Shown: positions 47,734 to 57,130, numbered from the stretch's first letter. The stretch: 64,000 bases of DNA from RGIG4034 sp045628945 (GCA_045628945.1 JAZQQG010000025.1:15962-79961), one strand, 5' to 3'. Made by a program: numbers and translations. Notes: generated by a model not told the origin, from the letters alone.

Positions 47734-49125
47734 TTATTTCACCTTAGCCAGTACGTCGTCAATGGTTCCGGCATTCAGGAAGTAACTCTCGGGAACATCA
47801 TCATGCTTACCTTCCAGAATCTCCTTGAAACCACGGATGGTCTCGGAGATCGGAACGTACTTACCTTCCAGACCGGTAAACTGTCCTGCTACGAAGAAGG
47901 GCTGAGATAAGAATCTCTGAACCTTTCTTGCACGGCTAACGACAAGCTTATCGTCCTCAGATAACTCGTCCATACCTAAGATGGCGATGATATCCTGTAA
48001 TTCCTTATACTTCTGCAGAATCTCCTGTACGCCACGGGCAACCTTGTAGTGTTCCTCACCTAAGATACGAGGATCCAGGATACGGGAAGTGGACTCCAGA
48101 GGGTCTACCGCAGGATAGATACCTAACTCAACGATGGAACGGCTCAGTACGGTGGTCGCATCCAAGTGCGCGAAGGTTGTTGCAGGAGCGGGGTCCGTTA
48201 AGTCATCCGCAGGTACGTATACTGCCTGAACGGAGGTAATGGAACCGTTCTTGGTAGAAGTAATACGCTCCTGAAGAGCACCCATCTCCGTCTGCAGGGT
48301 AGGCTGATAACCTACTGCGGAAGGCATACGTGCCAGAAGGGCGGACACCTCGGAACCTGCCTGGGTAAAACGGAAAATATTATCGATGAAAAGAAGAACG
48401 TCCTTACCACCCTTATCACGGAAGTATTCTGCCATGGTAAGTCCGGTAAGACCTACTCTCATTCTCGCTCCGGGGGGCTCGTTCATCTGACCGAAGACCA
48501 TGGTGGTCTTGTCAATAACGCCGGACTCCTTCATCTCGTAGTAGAGGTCATTACCCTCACGGGTACGCTCACCTACACCGGTAAATACGGAATATCCGCC
48601 ATGCTCGGTTGCGATGTTACGGATCAGCTCCTGAATTAATACGGTCTTACCTACACCTGCACCACCGAACAGACCAATCTTACCACCCTTCTGATAAGGG
48701 CAGAGAAGGTCAACGACCTTAATACCGGTCTCAAGAAGCTCTGCCTTCGTGGACTGCTCCTTGAACTCAGGTGCCGGTCTGTGAATCGGCTCATAGCCTA
48801 CGCCTTCAGGGGCGGGCTTGTTATCAATCGGCTGTCCCAATACATTGAACATACGTCCGAGGGTGTTCTCACCAACGGGTACGGAGATCGGAGCGCCGGT
48901 AGCAACAGCATCCATTCCTCTTACAAGTCCGTCGGTAGGTCCCATCGCGATACATCTAACGGTGTCATCGCCTAAGTGCTGAGCAACCTCTACCACCAGG
49001 ATGTCCCCGCTCTTACGGGTAATCTCGATCGCTTCGTTGATCTCAGGCAGCTTGCCTTCGGAGAACTTGATATCAAGAACGGCGCCGATGATCTGAGTAA
49101 TCTTACCAATTACTTTATCTGCCAT
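47734..49125 (-). CDS. atpD: ATP synthase beta subunit
   Basis: 463 residues from ATG 49125 (MADKVIGKITQIIGAVLDI), with AAAGGA upstream; a 14-codon extension overlapping atpG is unlikely. P-loop GLFGGAGVGKTVLIQEL, GERTREGND, Walker B VLLFIDNIFRFTQAGSEVSA (core LLFIDNIFR) and the P-type signature PAVDPLESTSRI. Catalytic subunit of F1. Confidence 0.97.
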   Translation of the reverse strand: MADKVIGKITQIIGAVLDIKFSEGKLPEINEAIEITRKSGDILVVEVAQHLGDDTVRCIAMGPTDGLVRGMDAVATGAPISVPVGENTLGRMFNVLGQPIDNKPAPEGVGYEPIHRPAPEFKEQSTKAELLETGIKVVDLLCPYQKGGKIGLFGGAGVGKTVLIQELIRNIATEHGGYSVFTGVGERTREGNDLYYEMKESGVIDKTTMVFGQMNEPPGARMRVGLTGLTMAEYFRDKGGKDVLLFIDNIFRFTQAGSEVSALLARMPSAVGYQPTLQTEMGALQERITSTKNGSITSVQAVYVPADDLTDPAPATTFAHLDATTVLSRSIVELGIYPAVDPLESTSRILDPRILGEEHYKVARGVQEILQKYKELQDIIAILGMDELSEDDKLVVSRARKVQRFLSQPFFVAGQFTGLEGKYVPISETIRGFKEILEGKHDDVPESYFLNAGTIDDVLAKVK

Positions 49126-49141
49126 TTTTCTAATTCCTTTC

Positions 49142-49999
49142 TCAGTTAATTGCGTTAGCTCCCGCAATAATCTCTGTTAATTCCTGTGTAATAGAGCCCT
49201 GACGTGCTCTGTTATACTTAAGCGACAAGTCGTCGATCATCTCCTCGGCGTTGCTCGTCGCAGAATCCATAGCCTGCATTCTGGCACCGTTTTCACTCGC
49301 CTGTGCCTCCACAAGTGCACCATAGATCAGACTGGTTACATACTTGGGAATTAAACGATTCAGTACCTCTTCCTCATCAGGTTCGAAGTTCATCGGAATC
49401 GGAGCACCCTGTTCCTCTTCATTCGTCTCTTCCTTCTCAATGGGAAGAAGCTTAATCAGAGTCGGGGTATGCACTACGGTATTCTTAAATGCGGTATACG
49501 CAAGATAGATCTCCCCAATCTCACCCTTTTCGTAGGCGGAGATAAGTTCGGCAGACAACTGCATGGCAGCCGCATAGGTAGGTTCCTCTACGATCTGCTC
49601 ATCCTCCATTGCCAACTCGTAACCGTAACGGGCTAAGGTATCACGTCCTTTTTTACCCAATGCGTAGATTACAAGTTCTTCCTTCTTGAGCTCCCCTCTG
49701 GTTATCAGCTTCACAATATTGGAATTGTATCCGCCGGCCAGACCACGGTTCGAAGTGATGGCAATGACTGCCTTCTTCTCTCCGCCGCCACCCGTAAGAT
49801 ACGGATGATCGATGGGTCCGGTCTTCGCCAGAATGTTGCTAACCGTCTCATACATCATTTTGAAATAGACCTGAGACTGTTCCGCTCTTGCCTTGGCTCT
49901 CTGTAATTTTACAGTGGAGACCAGCTTCATGGCTTTGGTTATCTGCTGTGTACTCTGGATTGATGTCTTACGTCGCTTAATGTCTCTCATTGAAGCCAT
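49142..49999 (-). CDS. atpG: ATP synthase gamma subunit
   Basis: 285 residues. N-terminal helix MASMRDIKRRKTSIQSTQQI and ITKAMKLVSTVKLQRA, C-terminal helix SENGARMQAMDSATSNAEEM and NRARQGSITQELTEIIAGANA form the rotor coiled coil; ITSNRGLAGGYNSNIVK is the conserved Rossmann loop. Central shaft of F1. Confidence 0.96.
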   Translation of the reverse strand: MASMRDIKRRKTSIQSTQQITKAMKLVSTVKLQRAKARAEQSQVYFKMMYETVSNILAKTGPIDHPYLTGGGGEKKAVIAITSNRGLAGGYNSNIVKLITRGELKKEELVIYALGKKGRDTLARYGYELAMEDEQIVEEPTYAAAMQLSAELISAYEKGEIGEIYLAYTAFKNTVVHTPTLIKLLPIEKEETNEEEQGAPIPMNFEPDEEEVLNRLIPKYVTSLIYGALVEAQASENGARMQAMDSATSNAEEMIDDLSLKYNRARQGSITQELTEIIAGANAIN

Positions 50000-50024
50000 A
50001 ATGAATCACCATAATCCTTAATGC

Positions 50025-51533
50025 TTATTTCATGAAATCTGCCTTGAACTCTTCGATTGCCTTCTTGAGTAATGCATCGGTCTGCTCGGAGATTACCTTC
50101 TCCTCACGGATTGCTGCGGGAATCTCGGTGTACTTGGTATCCAAGTAATCGAAGAACTCCTTCTCAAAGTCTAAGATTCTGTCTACGGGAACATCCAGGA
50201 GATACTTGTTGGTTGCTGCGTAGATAATCAGAACCTGATATTCAACAGGCATGGGCTTGTACTGAGGCTGCTTCAGAATCTCCTTAATACGTTCACCCTG
50301 TGCTAACTTCTCCTTGGTGTCGGCATCCAACTCGGAACCGAACTGTGCGAAGGATGCAAGCTCACGATACTGAGCCAACTCCACACGAATAGGAGCTGCA
50401 ATCTTCTTCATTGCCTTAATCTGAGCCGCACCACCTCCTCGGGATACGGAAAGACCTGCATTGATTGCGGGTCTGAAACCGGAGTTGAACATCTCGGTCT
50501 CCAGATAGATCTGACCGTCGGTAATGGAGATTACGTTGGTAGGAATGTAGGCAGATACGTCACCTGCCTGGGTCTCGATGATGGGAAGTGCGGTTAAGGA
50601 ACCTCCGCCGTACTCATCACTCATACGAGCCGCACGCTCCAACAATCTGGAGTGTAAGTAGAATACGTCGCCGGGATACGCCTCACGTCCGGGCGCTCTC
50701 TTTAAGAGCAGGGACAGCGTACGATATGCGGCTGCGTGCTTACTTAAATCATCGTAGATTACGAGAACGTCTTCCCCGTTCTCCATCCACTCCTCACCGA
50801 TTGCACAACCTGCATAAGGAGCGATGTACTGAAGGGGAGCAAGCTCACTCGCCGTAGAAGCTACGACGGTGGTGTATGCCATTGCACCGTATTCCTCCAG
50901 GGTATTCACGATGGAAGCAACGGTAGAAGCCTTCTGGCCGATTGCAACGTAGATACACTTAACGTTCTGGCCCTTCTGGTTAATGATGGTATCAATTGCA
51001 ATTGCGGTCTTACCGGTCTGACGGTCACCGATGATTAACTCACGCTGACCTCTTCCGATGGGAACCATGGAGTCAATTGCCTTAATACCGGTCTGTAACG
51101 GCGTATCTACAGACTTTCTTGTGATAACGCCGGAAGCAACTCTCTCAATCTGACGGAATCTTGCCGTCATAATAGGTCCTTTGCCATCAATAGGCTGACC
51201 AAGAGCGTTCACAACACGTCCCAATAATGCATCGCCTACGGGAACCTCTACTACTCGACCGGTGGTCTTAACAAGATCGCCTTCGTTGATGTTCTTGGTA
51301 TTACCGAGTAATACGGCACCAACGTTGTCCTCCTCGAGGTTTAATACCATTCCGTAAACATCGCCGGGGAATTCAAGCAACTCACCCTGCATTGCATTCT
51401 CAAGTCCGTGTACACGTGCGATACCATCCGCAACCTGGATAACCGTACCCACATCGGATACTTCCATCTTTGCAGAATATCTCTTGATCTGATCCTTAAT
51501 GACTGAACTGATTTCTTCTGGTCTTAAATTCAT
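50025..51533 (-). CDS. atpA: ATP synthase alpha subunit
   Basis: 502 residues. P-loop IIGDRQTGKTAIAIDTI, LVIYDDLSKHAAAYR, PGREAYPGDVFYLHSRLLER and the signature NVISITDGQIYLETEMFNSG. Non-catalytic nucleotide-binding subunit alternating with beta in F1. Confidence 0.97.
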   Translation of the reverse strand: MNLRPEEISSVIKDQIKRYSAKMEVSDVGTVIQVADGIARVHGLENAMQGELLEFPGDVYGMVLNLEEDNVGAVLLGNTKNINEGDLVKTTGRVVEVPVGDALLGRVVNALGQPIDGKGPIMTARFRQIERVASGVITRKSVDTPLQTGIKAIDSMVPIGRGQRELIIGDRQTGKTAIAIDTIINQKGQNVKCIYVAIGQKASTVASIVNTLEEYGAMAYTTVVASTASELAPLQYIAPYAGCAIGEEWMENGEDVLVIYDDLSKHAAAYRTLSLLLKRAPGREAYPGDVFYLHSRLLERAARMSDEYGGGSLTALPIIETQAGDVSAYIPTNVISITDGQIYLETEMFNSGFRPAINAGLSVSRGGGAAQIKAMKKIAAPIRVELAQYRELASFAQFGSELDADTKEKLAQGERIKEILKQPQYKPMPVEYQVLIIYAATNKYLLDVPVDRILDFEKEFFDYLDTKYTEIPAAIREEKVISEQTDALLKKAIEEFKADFMK

Positions 51534-51565
51534 GGATCTGTACGCACCTTTCTAAAAAATAATGT

Positions 51566-52114
51566 CTAAGCCAGCTGGATATTCATCAACTGCTTTTTTA
51601 ACTGATTCAACTGATTGGAAATACTGCTGTCCACAACGCGGTCACCGATTCGGATGGTCATACCACCGATCAACGCCTCGTCCAGCTCGTAATGCATCTC
51701 CATACGATTGAACCGTGTGGTCTGAAGAAGCTTGTCTTCAACGGCTTTCTTCTGAGCATCGGTCAGTTCGGTCGGGGTCGTTACATACGCAACACCGATT
51801 CCCTTGAATTCCTTCATACGATCTACGAAGTACGTAAGAATCTCGGTAATCTCTCCGTATCTGTCCTTTTCGATAATCAGACGGAAAAAAGCACTCAACT
51901 CGCCGGACACGCGACCGTCCAGCACCGCACCCATAATGCTAACCTTTTCTTCTTTGGTTACCTGGGGGTGGGTCATCAGTCGGTAGAAATCCGGATTCTC
52001 TGCAAAGGCGTCCAACAATACCTGAATCTCTTCTAAGAAGAGGTCGGTCTTGGATTCCTCTACGGACAATTCAAAGAGCGCTTCGCCGTAGGTCTTAGAA
52101 ATCAGCTTAGCCAT
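51566..52114 (-). CDS. atpH: ATP synthase delta subunit
   Basis: 182 residues. N-terminal helical bundle (ISKTYGEALFELSVEESKTD, NPDFYRLMTHPQVTKEEK) and C-terminal GMTIRIGDRVVDSSISNQL typical of the OSCP/delta family, linking F1 to the b stator. Its start overlaps the atpF stop by 13 nt. Confidence 0.93.
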   Translation of the reverse strand: MAKLISKTYGEALFELSVEESKTDLFLEEIQVLLDAFAENPDFYRLMTHPQVTKEEKVSIMGAVLDGRVSGELSAFFRLIIEKDRYGEITEILTYFVDRMKEFKGIGVAYVTTPTELTDAQKKAVEDKLLQTTRFNRMEMHYELDEALIGGMTIRIGDRVVDSSISNQLNQLKKQLMNIQLA

Positions 52115-52623
52115 GTGCTCTCACCTATTTCCTTCAAAGTCTCGTCAATCAGGTTACCCTGTGCATCTGCATCAATGTTCTTACCTGCAACCTTACCGGC
52201 TACTAAGAACGCAACGTCGATCATTTCCTTCTTCACGTCATCGGCAACCTTCGCCTTCTCCAGCTCAGCTTCCTTATTGGCGTGTTCGATAATGCGACCG
52301 GCTTCTTCCTTGGCATCTGCGATAATCTGATTCTCATTAGCAATTGCCTTCTTACGCGCTTCGCTTAAGATGGCTTCCTTTTCTTTCTCAACACCATGCA
52401 GTCTGTCTTCATACTCGGTACGAAGCTTGGATGCTTCCGCCTTATCCGCAGCTGCACTGTCCAGATCGTTCTTGATTCTGTCCCGACGTGACTCCAGATA
52501 CTTTCTTGCAGGGTTAAATAAGAAATGTGACATTACCAAGAACAGTACGAATACCGCAATCAGGGTAAGCACGGAATCTGCAAGGAGCTGCACGTCCAGG
52601 TCAAATAATCTTTCCCAGTCCAC
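52102..52623 (-). CDS. atpF: ATP synthase b subunit
   Basis: 173 residues. One N-terminal membrane helix (LADSVLTLIAVFVLFLVMSH), then a long charged coiled coil (YLESRRDRIKNDLDSAAADK, KEEAGRIIEHANKEAELEKA). Peripheral stator stalk, present as a single b gene. Confidence 0.93.
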   Translation of the reverse strand: MDWERLFDLDVQLLADSVLTLIAVFVLFLVMSHFLFNPARKYLESRRDRIKNDLDSAAADKAEASKLRTEYEDRLHGVEKEKEAILSEARKKAIANENQIIADAKEEAGRIIEHANKEAELEKAKVADDVKKEMIDVAFLVAGKVAGKNIDADAQGNLIDETLKEIGESTWLS

Positions 52624-52675
52624 GTAAATGCCTCCTTTCTATGAGTTATTTGTCGTTCTCACGAACGGAGCATTC

Positions 52676-52933
52676 CTATTTTGCAAGAGGCTGTACGAAT
52701 AACAGTAACATTGCAACCAACAGACCATAAAGACCGGTGGTCTCTGCTACGGCCTGACCAAGTAACATGGTAGAGGTGATATCACCCTTAGCGCCGGGGT
52801 TCTTACCTACTGCATTTGCACCAAGACCTGCTGCGATACCCTGACCAACACCGGGTCCGATACCTGCGATAACTGCAAGACCTGCACCAATTGCGGAGCA
52901 ACCTTTGATAAATTCTGTGTTAAACTGTGCCAT
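52676..52933 (-). CDS. atpE: ATP synthase c subunit, Na+-type signature
   Basis: 85 residues, two membrane helices joined by a polar loop (GANAVGKNPGAKGD). The ion site matches sodium-binding c subunits: Gln31 in GIGPGVGQG and Glu64-Thr65-Thr66 with Tyr69 in LGQAVAETTGLYG, equivalent to Gln32, Glu65, Ser66, Thr67 and Tyr70 of the Na+ enzyme of Ilyobacter. Proton-only rings lack the Gln and the Ser/Thr pair. It forms the rotor ring in the membrane and probably couples ATP to Na+. Confidence 0.95.
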   Translation of the reverse strand: MAQFNTEFIKGCSAIGAGLAVIAGIGPGVGQGIAAGLGANAVGKNPGAKGDITSTMLLGQAVAETTGLYGLLVAMLLLFVQPLAK

Positions 52934-52998
52934 TCTTTTTTCCTCCTTGGGATTTCTGTATTCTTTTGGATTGGTAATACGATACTACTGTGCGGGGA

Positions 52999-53727
52999 TT
53001 AGTTCTCTCCTCGCTGATTGCTGATGTATGTCATGGTTAACATACAGAATACGTAGGTCTGAATTGCGCCGGAGAACAAATCGAAGTATGCATGCAATAC
53101 AGCAGGCCATCCAATCGAGATGTACTTAAGCAATCCGTATACCAGCGCCATCATAATGGTGCCGGACAATACGTTGGCGAACAGACGCAACGATAACGAA
53201 ATGGGAACCGCAATCTCACTGATTAAGTTAATCGGGAACCATATCGGCAGCCAGGGCGGTAAGGGTGAGGTCATATCACGCCAAATCGTTGCCGGCTTGT
53301 TGTATTTGAACTGGTTGTATCGGATCAGCGCAAATGTAATGATACCAAGCGGTAACGTCACACCGTAGTCTGCTGTGGGCGGTCGTAAGCCCATCAGACC
53401 CGAGATGTTGCTGATCAGAATAAAACAGAAGATCGTCGAAATGTAATTACGATATGCTTTGGCACCGCCGGGGCTCATCGTATTTCCCACGATTCCGTCC
53501 AGTTTCTCAACAATCAACTCAATGATATTCTGGAAGGTATCCGGAACTTCCTTGGCCTTCTTCATGTGGTTTCCTGCGATGATTGCAAAAATGCATAACA
53601 TCAGAATCACAATCAATAAGCAGAGGTTCGAAGTCGTGAACCAGACCGTCTGGCCTAAGAACTTGTACTCGAACACGCCCTTGATCATAAAGCCAAGATC
53701 ATTGGATACTAAGATTCCTTGTCCCAT
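52999..53727 (-). CDS. atpB: ATP synthase a subunit
   Basis: 242 residues, five to six membrane helices. The conserved stator Arg is in SLSLRLFANVLSGTIMM and the second half-channel helix is AVLHAYFDLFSGAIQTYVFC. Provides the ion half-channels against the c ring. Begins 4 nt after the stop of the atpI-like gene. Confidence 0.95.
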   Translation of the reverse strand: MGQGILVSNDLGFMIKGVFEYKFLGQTVWFTTSNLCLLIVILMLCIFAIIAGNHMKKAKEVPDTFQNIIELIVEKLDGIVGNTMSPGGAKAYRNYISTIFCFILISNISGLMGLRPPTADYGVTLPLGIITFALIRYNQFKYNKPATIWRDMTSPLPPWLPIWFPINLISEIAVPISLSLRLFANVLSGTIMMALVYGLLKYISIGWPAVLHAYFDLFSGAIQTYVFCMLTMTYISNQRGEN

Positions 53728-53731
53728 TTTT

Positions 53732-54253
53732 TCACCTCCTCTTCTCCATAATTCTATGTGTCAACGGCTGAAGGTATGCCGAGACTTTCAATCCCATTAA
53801 TGCCAAGAATGCCGATAACGGATTGGCAATCTTGCCAAAGATCATGAGTGCAAACACACCCACAATTGCAAAATATCGAATCAGCGACCAGGCGACTACC
53901 TTTGCCTTGGCGCCCTTGCCGTACTCCAGGCTTCGGTTAATGCACCAGGTCATATGCGCTACACTAAGGGCCGCAAGCGCCGTTCCGATCAACACGCCAA
54001 AGCTGTAACCGATGCCGTCCTTCACAAAGAACGCGCCACCCAGCTCGGCAAGCAGTCCCCACAGGAACACCACCACAAGCATCTCCCACAAGGTATCCAC
54101 AATGGTAATCGTACTCACATACGGTTCCGCCTCCGGATCTTCTTCCCGAAGTTCGTCGGCGACATCCTCTTCATCGATGAGGTCCGTCTCCGCCAGCAGT
54201 TCCTTGCTGATCAGACCCTTGTCGGCCAGCTTCTGAATGGTCTCGTTGTTCAT
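53732..54253 (-). CDS. ATP synthase assembly protein, AtpI-like
   Basis: 173 residues. An acidic cytosolic N-terminus of about 45 residues (LIDEEDVADELREEDPEAEP) precedes four membrane helices (TLWEMLVVVFLWGLLAELGG, LIGTALAALSVAHMTW). Position directly before atpB and topology match AtpI, which helps c-ring assembly and Mg2+ entry; it is longer than usual because of the acidic N-terminus. GGAG stands 9 nt before the ATG at 54253, which lies inside atpZ, giving an 83-nt out-of-frame overlap. Confidence 0.75.
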   Translation of the reverse strand: MNNETIQKLADKGLISKELLAETDLIDEEDVADELREEDPEAEPYVSTITIVDTLWEMLVVVFLWGLLAELGGAFFVKDGIGYSFGVLIGTALAALSVAHMTWCINRSLEYGKGAKAKVVAWSLIRYFAIVGVFALMIFGKIANPLSAFLALMGLKVSAYLQPLTHRIMEKRR

Positions 54254-54479
54254 TGCCGTATACTCCGTGAGCTAACTTATAGACACCGAGCGCTCCCGAC
54301 GAAGCCCCGATAAAAAACAATACAATCGCAAGGAAGGATGTGCCAAGCTTCCGATCCAGCCAGATTCCCGCATAGGTGCAGAGTCCAATCGACACCAACA
54401 TAGTGATTCCAAACTGCGTAATCATCGCCAGTGATTGGAATACCTGTGTGGAATATTTCGGTCCCTTTCGATCTCGCAT
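54171..54479 (-). CDS. atpZ: F1Fo-ATPase accessory protein AtpZ-like
   Basis: 102 residues with two membrane helices (QFGITMLVSIGLCTYAGIWL and AIVLFFIGASSGALGVYKLA) and the WLDRKLGTS turn typical of AtpZ. The last 28 residues (GRQGSDQQGTAGGDGPHR end) are read in a different frame from the overlapping atpI-like gene and are low-complexity, so the functional part probably ends near residue 75. AtpI and AtpZ together form Ca/Mg-transporting or ring-assembly complexes in other species. First gene of the atp operon. Confidence 0.8.
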   Translation of the reverse strand: MRDRKGPKYSTQVFQSLAMITQFGITMLVSIGLCTYAGIWLDRKLGTSFLAIVLFFIGASSGALGVYKLAHGVYGNEQRDHSEAGRQGSDQQGTAGGDGPHR

Positions 54480-54549
54480 AGCGCCTCATTTCCATTGCTG
54501 CGAACTCGTGTGCAGAGGGCATAGTACGCCTACTACCACACACTAATTC

Positions 54550-54578
54550 ATTATAGCTTTTTTTCAACCAAAAAACAA
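54550..54578 (-). promoter_or_regulatory. Promoter of the atp operon
   Basis: Minus strand TTGTTT (54573-54578), 17-bp spacer, TATAAT (54550-54555), about 70 nt before atpZ. The -35 lies in the T run of the upstream terminator. Confidence 0.65.
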
Positions 54579-54600
54579 CCCCGAGGTTCACTCCCCGGGG
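54571..54600 (-). terminator. Terminator of the SleB-like hydrolase gene
   Basis: In minus-strand RNA CCCCGGGG pairs with CCTCGGGG (8 bp, one wobble) around a 6-nt loop, followed by TTGTTTTTT. It ends the transcript arriving from 54670. Confidence 0.75.
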
Positions 54601-54669
54601 TAGTAAAATTCCGCAAAAAATGTGTTGTTTCCGCCGTGTTGCTTTTTTGTGCAAGGAGACGGTTCGGAA

Positions 54670-55845
54670 CTAGTAGAAGATATGGCCTCCGATGGTATAT
54701 TTCGGAGTCTTAAGCGGGGTCGGTGTACGGAAGAACATACAGTTTCCGACATTCGTAACACCGCTCATCGCCTCGTCCGCCGCCTGGTAGCAGGCCTTAC
54801 TTGCACGTCCCTGCGCCAGACTCAGTGCGAAACGTCCGCTGGCAACGGGAGAGAACTGATTCTTCTGATAGAGCACGCCGCTGACGGTGTTCGGAAAGGC
54901 TCCGTTTAAAAGTCGGTTAATGATCACCGCTCCGACCGCAAGCTTACCGGCATAAACCTCGCCGCCCGCTTCGCAGTAGATCATGGTTGCAATCAGATAT
55001 CGATCTCCCTCCTCGAATTTTACCTCCGAGAGGTCACGCGTCTGAGCCGCTGCTGCCAGTAACGCCAGATACTTCTCCTCCTCGAGCTTCTTCTTCAGGT
55101 ACTCAATATCCTCTTCTTTTTGCTTAAGCTTCTTCTCGTATTCCTTGGCCAATTTCTCCGCCTCGGATACCTGATCCTTATAGAGAATCACATAATTCGA
55201 AGTCTCGACGATGATGGCCTCGACCCGGGCCTGCTCGCTCTCCACCTCCGCCTTCAGGGCGTTTAACTTATCATTCTCTGTTTCCAAAGATGCTTTCGTG
55301 GCATCAATCAGGGCCAGATTCTCTTCGTACTCATCCAACATCTGCTGGTCATAGGCTTCTACACGCTGAATGTACTCCATACGCGTCAGAATATCCGAAA
55401 AACTCTTCGCCTCAAAGATTACCTGTAAAAAAGAAACCTGCCCGGCCTCATATATCTGACGAATGCGATCCTTCATCGCGGCATACTGTTCATCGCGCTT
55501 CCGTTCCGCCTTTTCTAAGTTCTTCTCCGAAACAAAGATCTGGTACTGCTTCGCGTCAATCTGTGCATAGAGATCCTCCAGATGATCACTGATCTCCTCC
55601 ATCTCCTTATTTAACGCATTCAACTTCTTCTGAAGATCGGAGATTTCTCCCTTCAGATCGGCCACCTTGTCCTTGGTATCCTCGATGCCTTCCTGCAGCT
55701 TTTCTTTCTCTTTTTCGGCCTCGTCCAACTTCTCCTGGGTGGTCTTTTTCTTGGCCGCCTGGGAGTCATAAGGCGGAATCGACCCGACAAACAAAACAAG
55801 AGCCAGTATCAGCGCTATTCGACGTACTTTTTTCCACACTGACAT
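54670..55845 (-). CDS. Exported coiled-coil cell wall hydrolase (SleB-like catalytic domain)
   Basis: 391 residues. Signal peptide (IALILALVLFVGSIPPYDSQA), two long coiled-coil segments (about 30-120 and 175-255; EKEKEKLQEGIEDTKDKVAD) as in CwlO/PcsB proteins, and a C-terminal Hydrolase_2 domain (about 265-391): IATMIYCEAGGEVYAGKLAV with the catalytic Glu, VGAVIINRLLNGAFPNTVSG, CMFFRTPTPL. SleB-type domains are peptidoglycan lytic transglycosylases. The coiled coil probably regulates access to the wall at division. Single gene upstream of the atp promoter. Confidence 0.9.
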   Translation of the reverse strand: MSVWKKVRRIALILALVLFVGSIPPYDSQAAKKKTTQEKLDEAEKEKEKLQEGIEDTKDKVADLKGEISDLQKKLNALNKEMEEISDHLEDLYAQIDAKQYQIFVSEKNLEKAERKRDEQYAAMKDRIRQIYEAGQVSFLQVIFEAKSFSDILTRMEYIQRVEAYDQQMLDEYEENLALIDATKASLETENDKLNALKAEVESEQARVEAIIVETSNYVILYKDQVSEAEKLAKEYEKKLKQKEEDIEYLKKKLEEEKYLALLAAAAQTRDLSEVKFEEGDRYLIATMIYCEAGGEVYAGKLAVGAVIINRLLNGAFPNTVSGVLYQKNQFSPVASGRFALSLAQGRASKACYQAADEAMSGVTNVGNCMFFRTPTPLKTPKYTIGGHIFY

Positions 55846-55900
55846 ACCGGCTCCTTCCTCTTATGCACAGAGCATAAGTCTCTTTTCTTCATCTGACGAA

Positions 55901-56380
55901 TCAGACATCAATCTCAATCTTTTTGCCCGAGGGCGCATAACGATAATAGCGAACGCCCGCCGCATCCAGCATACGCTTTGATGCAACCGTGGAAGCGTTT
56001 CCCGCATATTTATCGTCATCGTATACGATGGTCTTAATCCCTGCCTGAATAATTGCCTTCGCACACTCGTTGCAGGGAAATAAAGATACATAGATCTTCG
56101 CCCCCTCCAGGCTGCCGCCGCGATAGTTCAGAATCGCATTCAGCTCACTGTGGGTCACGTAAGGATATTTGGTCTCCAGCGGATCGCCCTCTCTGTCCCA
56201 AGGAAAATCATCATCCGAGCATCCCTTCGGGAAGCCGTTGTAGCCCATGGACAGAATCTTATTGTCCTCGCTTACGATGCAGGCACCCACCTGGGTATTC
56301 GGATCTTTGGAACGCATTCCGGAGAGCTTCGATACCCCCATGAAATACTCGTCCCAGGTAATATAGTTCTGTCTCTTCAT
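55901..56380 (-). CDS. Deoxycytidylate deaminase (dCMP deaminase, ComEB-like)
   Basis: 159 residues. Zinc cytidine-deaminase motifs: THSELNAILNYRG (His-x-Glu) and VSLFPCNECAKAIIQAG (Pro-Cys-x-x-Cys); an earlier KDPNTQVGACIV matches the dCMP family. Produces dUMP for thymidylate synthesis. Ahead of it lie upp and rpiB, forming a nucleotide/pentose cluster. A 7-bp inverted repeat CTTATGC/GCATAAG follows the gene at 55860-55878 without a T run. Confidence 0.92.
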   Translation of the reverse strand: MKRQNYITWDEYFMGVSKLSGMRSKDPNTQVGACIVSEDNKILSMGYNGFPKGCSDDDFPWDREGDPLETKYPYVTHSELNAILNYRGGSLEGAKIYVSLFPCNECAKAIIQAGIKTIVYDDDKYAGNASTVASKRMLDAAGVRYYRYAPSGKKIEIDV

Positions 56381-56412
56381 ACGGTTGGGAATCTCCTTTT
56401 TTATGGAGCGGA

Positions 56413-57042
56413 TTACAGAGTACCGAAAATACGGTCTCCTGCGTCGCCAAGTCCGGGAACGATGTAAGCATGGTCATTTAACTTCTCATCGAGAGCACCT
56501 ATGTAGATATCTACGTCCGGATGCTCCTTCTTCATTCTCTCTACGCCTTCGGGAGCCGCAATGATGCACATAAAGTGAATCTTCTTGCAGCCTCTGTCCT
56601 TTAACATCTGGATGGCTGCCGCGGAGGAACCGCCGGTTGCCAGCATCGGGTCAACAACGAACACCTCACGCTCTGCACAATCTGCGGGAAGCTTGCAATA
56701 GTACTCTACCGGCTCCTTGGTCTCGGGATCACGATACAGACCGATGTGTCCCACCTTGGCTGCGGGAATCAGCGTCAACATACCGTCTACCATACCAAGA
56801 CCTGCACGTAAAATAGGAACCACGGCCATCTTCTTGCCCTTTAATTCCTTCACGGTAGTCTTGCAGATGGGAGTCTCAATCTCCACATCGCTTAACGCAA
56901 GATCTCTCGTTGCCTCATAGCAGATTAACATTGCAATCTCACTGATGGTCTGACGGAAATCCTTGGTTCCGGTATCCTTTCTGCGAATGTAACCAATCTT
57001 GTGCTGAATCAAAGGATGATCCATTACTACTACTTTTGCCAT
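56413..57042 (-). CDS. upp: Uracil phosphoribosyltransferase
   Basis: 209 residues from ATG 57042 (MAKVVVMDHPLIQHKIGYIR); an 8-residue GTG extension is less likely because GGAGG lies upstream of the ATG. PRPP loop VDPMLATGGSSAAAIQML, uracil site AYIVPGLGDAGDRIFGT and VVPILRAGLGMVDG. Salvages uracil to UMP. Confidence 0.96.
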   Translation of the reverse strand: MAKVVVMDHPLIQHKIGYIRRKDTGTKDFRQTISEIAMLICYEATRDLALSDVEIETPICKTTVKELKGKKMAVVPILRAGLGMVDGMLTLIPAAKVGHIGLYRDPETKEPVEYYCKLPADCAEREVFVVDPMLATGGSSAAAIQMLKDRGCKKIHFMCIIAAPEGVERMKKEHPDVDIYIGALDEKLNDHAYIVPGLGDAGDRIFGTL

Positions 57043-57130
57043 AACTCCATACCTCCTCAAATACACTCTTCTCTATGAATTGCTGCAGGAATCCTGCAGA
57101 ATACATGCGCTTTCCCCCATTGACCGGGAC

